The notes beneath the pieces are model-generated. The model was not told the DNA's origin. It ran no database searches and saw only the letters and a program-made list of their open reading frames with translations. Positions 13,598 through 16,230 of a stretch of 16,230 nucleotides of DNA are shown piece by piece. Within the stretch, counting starts at the first letter, position 1. Each line of letters opens with the position of its first letter. The position numbers and the translations under genes are program-made. The DNA is taken from NCBI GenBank assembly GCA_900770765.1, contig CAAGLK010000122.1, forward strand, positions 1-16,230, in the 5' to 3' direction. The DNA is from Helicobacteraceae bacterium (GTDB lineage Bacteria; Campylobacterota; Campylobacteria; Campylobacterales; Helicobacteraceae).

Positions 13598-14030
13598 TTG
13601 GCATTTTCCTTTCATCTATGATATTAAAATCTCGCCCACCAGCATAGAGATAATATTTAAGCGTAGCCACTTTTTTACCCCTATGATAATCTTTAAAGCA
13701 GAGCATAAAAAATGGCCCCTCTTCATAAGTTTTCTGCCCCTCTTTTAAAAGCGGCACTTTATAACAAGTCCTTTGATAATCTTTATATAAAATAAATTGA
13801 TGCGGAAAGGCATCATAATTTAAATGCATAACAAGCCCTTCATTTTTAAGCAATGCCCAGCGAAAAAATAGCGTCTTTTGCGCTGCTTTTGCTTCTTGTG
13901 TTTGTAGGGTTAATAAATAAAATTCATCTTTATTTAACTCTATAAACTTCTCCGCTTTCCACACAGGCGGTGCAAAAAGCGGAATCTCTAAAAGCAAAAA
14001 GCAAAAAAGGACGCTAAAGATTCTTACCAC
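13575..14030 (-). CDS. Small exported protein of unknown function (ispB-adjacent)
   Basis: A 151-residue protein I cannot assign to a function. It begins with a signal peptide or anchor (MVRIFSVLFCFLLLEIPLFA, probable cleavage near residue 20). The rest is soluble, rich in aromatic and basic residues, with two cysteines (Cys89 and Cys111) that could form a disulfide in the periplasm. Cys10 is inside the hydrophobic segment and is not in a convincing lipobox. By position it corresponds to the uncharacterised gene next to ispB in H. pylori and C. jejuni (from memory). The start is GTG at 14028-14030, 2 nt after the preceding stop codon, with a weak ribosome binding site, so it is probably translated by coupling. 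Its last 23 nt contain the ispB start and ribosome binding site, making ispB translation likely dependent on it. Confidence 0.8.
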   Translation of the reverse strand: MVRIFSVLFCFLLLEIPLFAPPVWKAEKFIELNKDEFYLLTLQTQEAKAAQKTLFFRWALLKNEGLVMHLNYDAFPHQFILYKDYQRTCYKVPLLKEGQKTYEEGPFFMLCFKDYHRGKKVATLKYYLYAGGRDFNIIDERKMPNAGFNTY

Positions 14031-14032
14031 TT

Positions 14033-14299
14033 TTACTCATTTTGCGTTAGAATCTTACCCATAGATTCCATCGCTAAATCTTGCATTTTATGATGTATCT
14101 CTTCGCTATTTTCTTCGCTTTTAAGTAAATATTCAAGCTCTTCTTCCCACGCTTCTCCTAGCCTTTTTTCTAATAGCACTTCCATAGACGCAGCCCTCTC
14201 TAGCAGTCTTAAAAGCTCATTTGTGCTTAAACCTCTTGATGCATTATAGATAATATCAATCCACTTATCTTGTGGAAGCCCTTCAAAAATATGTTCCAT
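14033..14299 (-). CDS. DUF2018 family protein, HP0242-like (knotted dimer fold)
   Basis: An 88-residue acidic, fully helical protein. The opening IFEGLPQDKWIDIIYNAS, the middle STNELLRLLERAASMEVLLE and the end ILTQNE align by eye with what I remember of H. pylori HP0242. That protein is the structurally solved DUF2018 member, whose two subunits intertwine so that the chain is effectively knotted. Length and genomic position (two genes before ispB) also agree. Its biological role is unknown. ATG at 14297-14299 has AAAGGAA 6 nt upstream, the best ribosome binding site in this part of the operon, so this is probably the first gene of the ispB-hemA-proS-hemC run. It is separated from hisD by an 81-nt gap. 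It is cytoplasmic, with no signal peptide. Confidence 0.85.
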   Translation of the reverse strand: MEHIFEGLPQDKWIDIIYNASRGLSTNELLRLLERAASMEVLLEKRLGEAWEEELEYLLKSEENSEEIHHKMQDLAMESMGKILTQNE

Positions 14300-14316
14300 T
14301 TTATTCCTTTATAAAC

Positions 14317-14373
14317 TTAAGATTCCATCATTAAAGCAGAATCTAAAACACATAAAATTATTTTAAGATTCCA
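14317..14373. repeat. 11-bp direct repeat in the hisD-DUF2018 gap
   Basis: TTAAGATTCCA occurs at 14317-14327 and again at 14363-14373, 46 bases apart, in the only non-coding stretch between hisD and the operon that follows. The operon promoter should be here, but no single -10 box stands out. The repeat includes the GATTCC word that is common everywhere in the window, so a regulatory meaning is not established. Confidence 0.4.
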
Positions 14374-14380
14374 ACCCATT

Positions 14381-15688
14381 TTACTTAAGCCTTGCTAAAA
14401 CCGCATTTTTATGTGCATCTAATCCCTCTTTATGCGCTAGGATTCCACACTCTTCTCCTACTTCTAAAATCCCTTTTTTAGAAAATGCAATAATTGAACT
14501 TTTTTTCATAAAATGCTCAGTTGATAATGGGGAGAAAAATCTCGCACTTCCGCCCGTTGGCAGCGTGTGATTAGGTCCAGCTATGTAATCGCCTATTGGC
14601 TCTGGTGTGTTTTCTCCTATAAAAATTGCTCCAGCGTGTTTGATTAAAGGTAGAATCTCTAGCGGATTTGCACTCAAAAGCTCTAAATGCTCTGGCGCGA
14701 TTTTATTCATAAATTCCACCGCTTCATCTAAATTTTTAGCGACAATAATCGCCCCTCTATTATTAATTGACTTTGCGGTAAGTTCCACTCTAGGCAGCGT
14801 TTGTAAAAGCTCATCTACTTTTTGTGCTACTTCTTTAGCAAAGCTTTCATTTGTGGTAATTAAAATAGAGCTTGCCATTTCATCATGCTCAGCTTGTGAT
14901 AATAAATCCCACGCTACAAATTCCGCATTTCCGCTTCCATCGTGTAGGATTCCAATCTCGCTAGGTCCAGCTATCATATCAATGCTAACCTCGCCAAAAA
15001 CCAGCTTTTTAGCAGTTGCTACATAAATATTTCCAGGCCCTGTAATTACATCTACCTTTTTAATTCCAACTTCATTTTGATTAGCCACGCCAAACGCCAT
15101 CGCGCCAATCGCACTAGCTCCGCCGATTTTATAAGCCTCTTTAATATCGCATAAATGCATAGCGGCAAGTAAAAGCGGATTTATTTCATTATCTGGCGTG
15201 GGAGTGCAAACTATAATTTCCTTTACTCCAGCGACAATTGCAGGAATCGCGTTCATTAAAAGTGAGCTAGGATAAGCCGCCTTACCACCAGGGATATACA
15301 GCCCAGCTCTATCTAGCGGCGTTACCTTTTGCCCTAAAATATTTCCATTTTCCTCAAAGTCAAGCCAAGTTTTAGGCTTTTGCTTTAAGTGAAAATTAAA
15401 GATTCTATCATAAGCGATTTTTAGGGCTTCTTTTGTTTTAGAATCTAAATTATCATAAGCCTCTTGCATTTGCTCTTTAGCTATTTTTAACTCGCTAAAA
15501 CTCTTAGGATTCCATCTATCAAACCTAGCCACTTGCGATAAAATCGCCTCTTGCCCATTATTTTTAATATCCTCTAATAACTCTTTAACACGCCCTTCAA
15601 CGCTTTTAATATCCATAGCGCCACGCTTTAAAAGAGTGTCAAATTTAGAAGAAAAATCATTATCAGTGCTTTTGAAAATACAAATCAT
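14381..15688 (-). CDS. hisD: Histidinol dehydrogenase
   Basis: Zinc enzyme catalysing the last two steps of histidine synthesis, L-histidinol to L-histidine, with two NAD+. It has 435 residues, normal length. Visible signatures are YIPGGKAAYPSS (131-142), TGPGNIYVATAKK (216-228), IDMIAGPSEIG (236-246) and SQAEHDEMASS (264-274), with zinc ligands Gln265 and His268. The catalytic pair Glu333-His334 lies in APEHLELL. GDYIAGPNHTLPTGG (366-380) supplies zinc ligand Asp367, and GLDAHKNAV supplies His426. All ligands correspond to the E. coli set, so it should be active. ATG at 15686-15688 has AAGGA 7 nt upstream. It stands apart from other his genes, between der and the haem operon. H. pylori has lost this pathway, whereas Campylobacter and enterohepatic Helicobacter retain it. 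A hairpin lies only 17 nt before the start codon. Confidence 0.97.
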   Translation of the reverse strand: MICIFKSTDNDFSSKFDTLLKRGAMDIKSVEGRVKELLEDIKNNGQEAILSQVARFDRWNPKSFSELKIAKEQMQEAYDNLDSKTKEALKIAYDRIFNFHLKQKPKTWLDFEENGNILGQKVTPLDRAGLYIPGGKAAYPSSLLMNAIPAIVAGVKEIIVCTPTPDNEINPLLLAAMHLCDIKEAYKIGGASAIGAMAFGVANQNEVGIKKVDVITGPGNIYVATAKKLVFGEVSIDMIAGPSEIGILHDGSGNAEFVAWDLLSQAEHDEMASSILITTNESFAKEVAQKVDELLQTLPRVELTAKSINNRGAIIVAKNLDEAVEFMNKIAPEHLELLSANPLEILPLIKHAGAIFIGENTPEPIGDYIAGPNHTLPTGGSARFFSPLSTEHFMKKSSIIAFSKKGILEVGEECGILAHKEGLDAHKNAVLARLK

Positions 15689-15705
15689 TAAGAATCCTTT
15701 ATTTA

Positions 15706-15729
15706 AAAAGGCTGGAATTTTAGCCTTTT
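15706..15729 (-). terminator. Hairpin after der, directly upstream of hisD
   Basis: AAAAGGCT (15706-15713) and AGCCTTTT (15722-15729) are perfectly complementary over 8 bp with an 8-base loop. On the minus strand the 3' arm runs into UUUUU, as expected of a short intrinsic terminator for der, whose stop codon is 13 nt before it. It ends only 17 nt ahead of the hisD start, leaving no room for a separate promoter between hairpin and gene. Confidence 0.6.
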
Positions 15730-15742
15730 AATGTTTAAAAAT

Positions 15743-16230
15743 TTATTCTACATTTGCATTTTCATTAAAATCATTTTTACCCCTTGCGATAAAAATTATT
15801 CTACTTCCGCTAAAATCAAATCTCTCTCTTAAAAAATTTACTAAATATCGCTTATAGCTAAAATGTAGAGAATTTGGGCGGTTCATAATTAAAGCAATTT
15901 GCGGCGGCTTTGTCTCAAATTGTGTCGCATAATAAATTTTTACAATTTTGCCATGGTCGCTTGGCAGTAAATGCCTTTGTGTGGCTTCTTTAACAACTTC
16001 ATTTAACTTAGAAGTTGGAATCCTGCGACTAAAATTTTCATACACTTTTAAAATACTCTCACCTAATTTTTCTATATGCCGTCCATTTTTAGCAGAAATC
16101 GTAAGCATAGGGGCGTATTCTAAAAATTTAAATCTAAGCTTAAAATCCTCCATAACGCCCTTAAAATCCTTGTGCGCTATATCCCATTTATTAAGCACAA
16201 CCACAACTCCTAGCTTATATTCATCAATTA
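15743..16230 (-). CDS. der: GTPase Der (EngA), C-terminal part (partial, cut by window edge)
   Basis: Ribosome-assembly GTPase needed for 50S subunit maturation; only about the last 160 codons are present and the gene continues past 16230. The visible part is the end of the second GTPase domain followed by the KH-like RNA-binding domain. The guanine-specificity motif NKWD (after GVVVVL) and the G5 motif TISAKNG fix the family. LNEVVKEATQRHLLPS and ATQFETKPPQIALIMNRP are the conserved start and core of the KH domain, and SYKRYLVNFLRERFDFSGSR is its characteristic later helix. The frame is open to the edge (IDEYKLGVVVV reads straight through), so the GTG at 16202-16204 is internal and not a start. 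The gene ends with a short acidic tail and is followed by a hairpin and hisD. Confidence 0.95.
   Translation of the reverse strand, partial: IDEYKLGVVVVLNKWDIAHKDFKGVMEDFKLRFKFLEYAPMLTISAKNGRHIEKLGESILKVYENFSRRIPTSKLNEVVKEATQRHLLPSDHGKIVKIYYATQFETKPPQIALIMNRPNSLHFSYKRYLVNFLRERFDFSGSRIIFIARGKNDFNENANVE
15745..15750 (-). promoter_or_regulatory. Candidate hisD -10 box overlapping the der stop codon
   Basis: The minus strand reads AATGTAGAATAAAT, with TAGAAT 56 bases upstream of the hisD start. A transcript from here would carry the 15706-15729 hairpin in its leader. This is sequence match only; read-through from der is the alternative source of hisD mRNA. Confidence 0.3.

Noticed and set aside
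13598..13615. ATG six codons upstream for the prenyl diphosphate synthase
   Set aside because: No Shine-Dalgarno before it, while AAAGGA stands properly before the ATG at 13597.
16202..16204. GTG as the start of a short GTPase-like gene
   Set aside because: The frame is open to the right edge with Der sequence before it, so this is an internal codon of a truncated der.
1..16230. CRISPR array, prophage, insertion sequence, defence or biosynthetic island
   Set aside because: No regularly spaced repeats, transposase, integrase or phage genes; base composition and gene content look like uniform core genome.

Overview
The window is a dense, low-G+C bacterial chromosome segment from the Campylobacterota, most likely a Helicobacter of the non-gastric (enterohepatic) kind. 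Three things point there. The gene orders ddl-hydrolase-murF-HIT and ispB-hemA-proS-(fxsA)-hemC, with the ispB-side neighbours, match arrangements I recall from Helicobacter pylori and Campylobacter jejuni. The small knotted DUF2018 protein is typical of this group. A histidine biosynthesis gene (hisD) is present, which gastric H. pylori lacks. Species cannot be fixed from the sequence alone. I see no insertion sequence, prophage, CRISPR array or toxin-antitoxin pair; this is core genome. No gap without a gene exceeds 300 bases; the longest is about 150 bases (1718-1865).

Layout. Positions 1-1717 (minus strand) hold a two-component pair: a membrane histidine kinase followed by a response regulator cut by the left edge. 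A divergent promoter region separates it from a periplasmic cytochrome c553 (1866-2183, plus). The plus strand continues with cell-wall genes: alr (D-alanine), then ddl, an alpha/beta hydrolase, murF and a HIT-family nucleotide hydrolase (2217-7170). Alr makes D-Ala, Ddl joins two of them, and MurF attaches D-Ala-D-Ala to the UDP-MurNAc-tripeptide, so three consecutive steps of peptidoglycan precursor synthesis are encoded almost side by side.

From 7148 to the right edge everything lies on the minus strand. Read in transcription order from the right, this is der (partial), a hairpin, hisD, a DUF2018 protein, a small exported protein, a polyprenyl diphosphate synthase, hemA, proS, an FxsA-like membrane protein, hemC, a terminator, tRNA-Pro(GGG) and a YdfG-type dehydrogenase. 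The run from DUF2018 to hemC is tightly packed (overlaps of 8-23 nt or gaps of 1-14 nt) and probably forms one operon linking tetrapyrrole synthesis (HemA, HemC), quinone side-chain synthesis and prolyl-tRNA charging.

The most interesting signals are not gene families. (1) An 81-bp interrupted palindrome with internal direct repeats sits in frame inside proS and encodes 27 residues of an extra linker of about 50 residues. (2) The word GGATTC/GAATCC is strongly over-represented throughout, and in the HIT gene it builds a perfect 14-bp-stem hairpin. (3) A hairpin between cytochrome c553 and alr doubles as terminator and as a trap for the alr ribosome binding site. (4) MurF has a multi-helix membrane N-terminus where the usual substrate-binding domain should be. 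(5) The histidine kinase carries a four-cysteine insertion in its ATPase domain.
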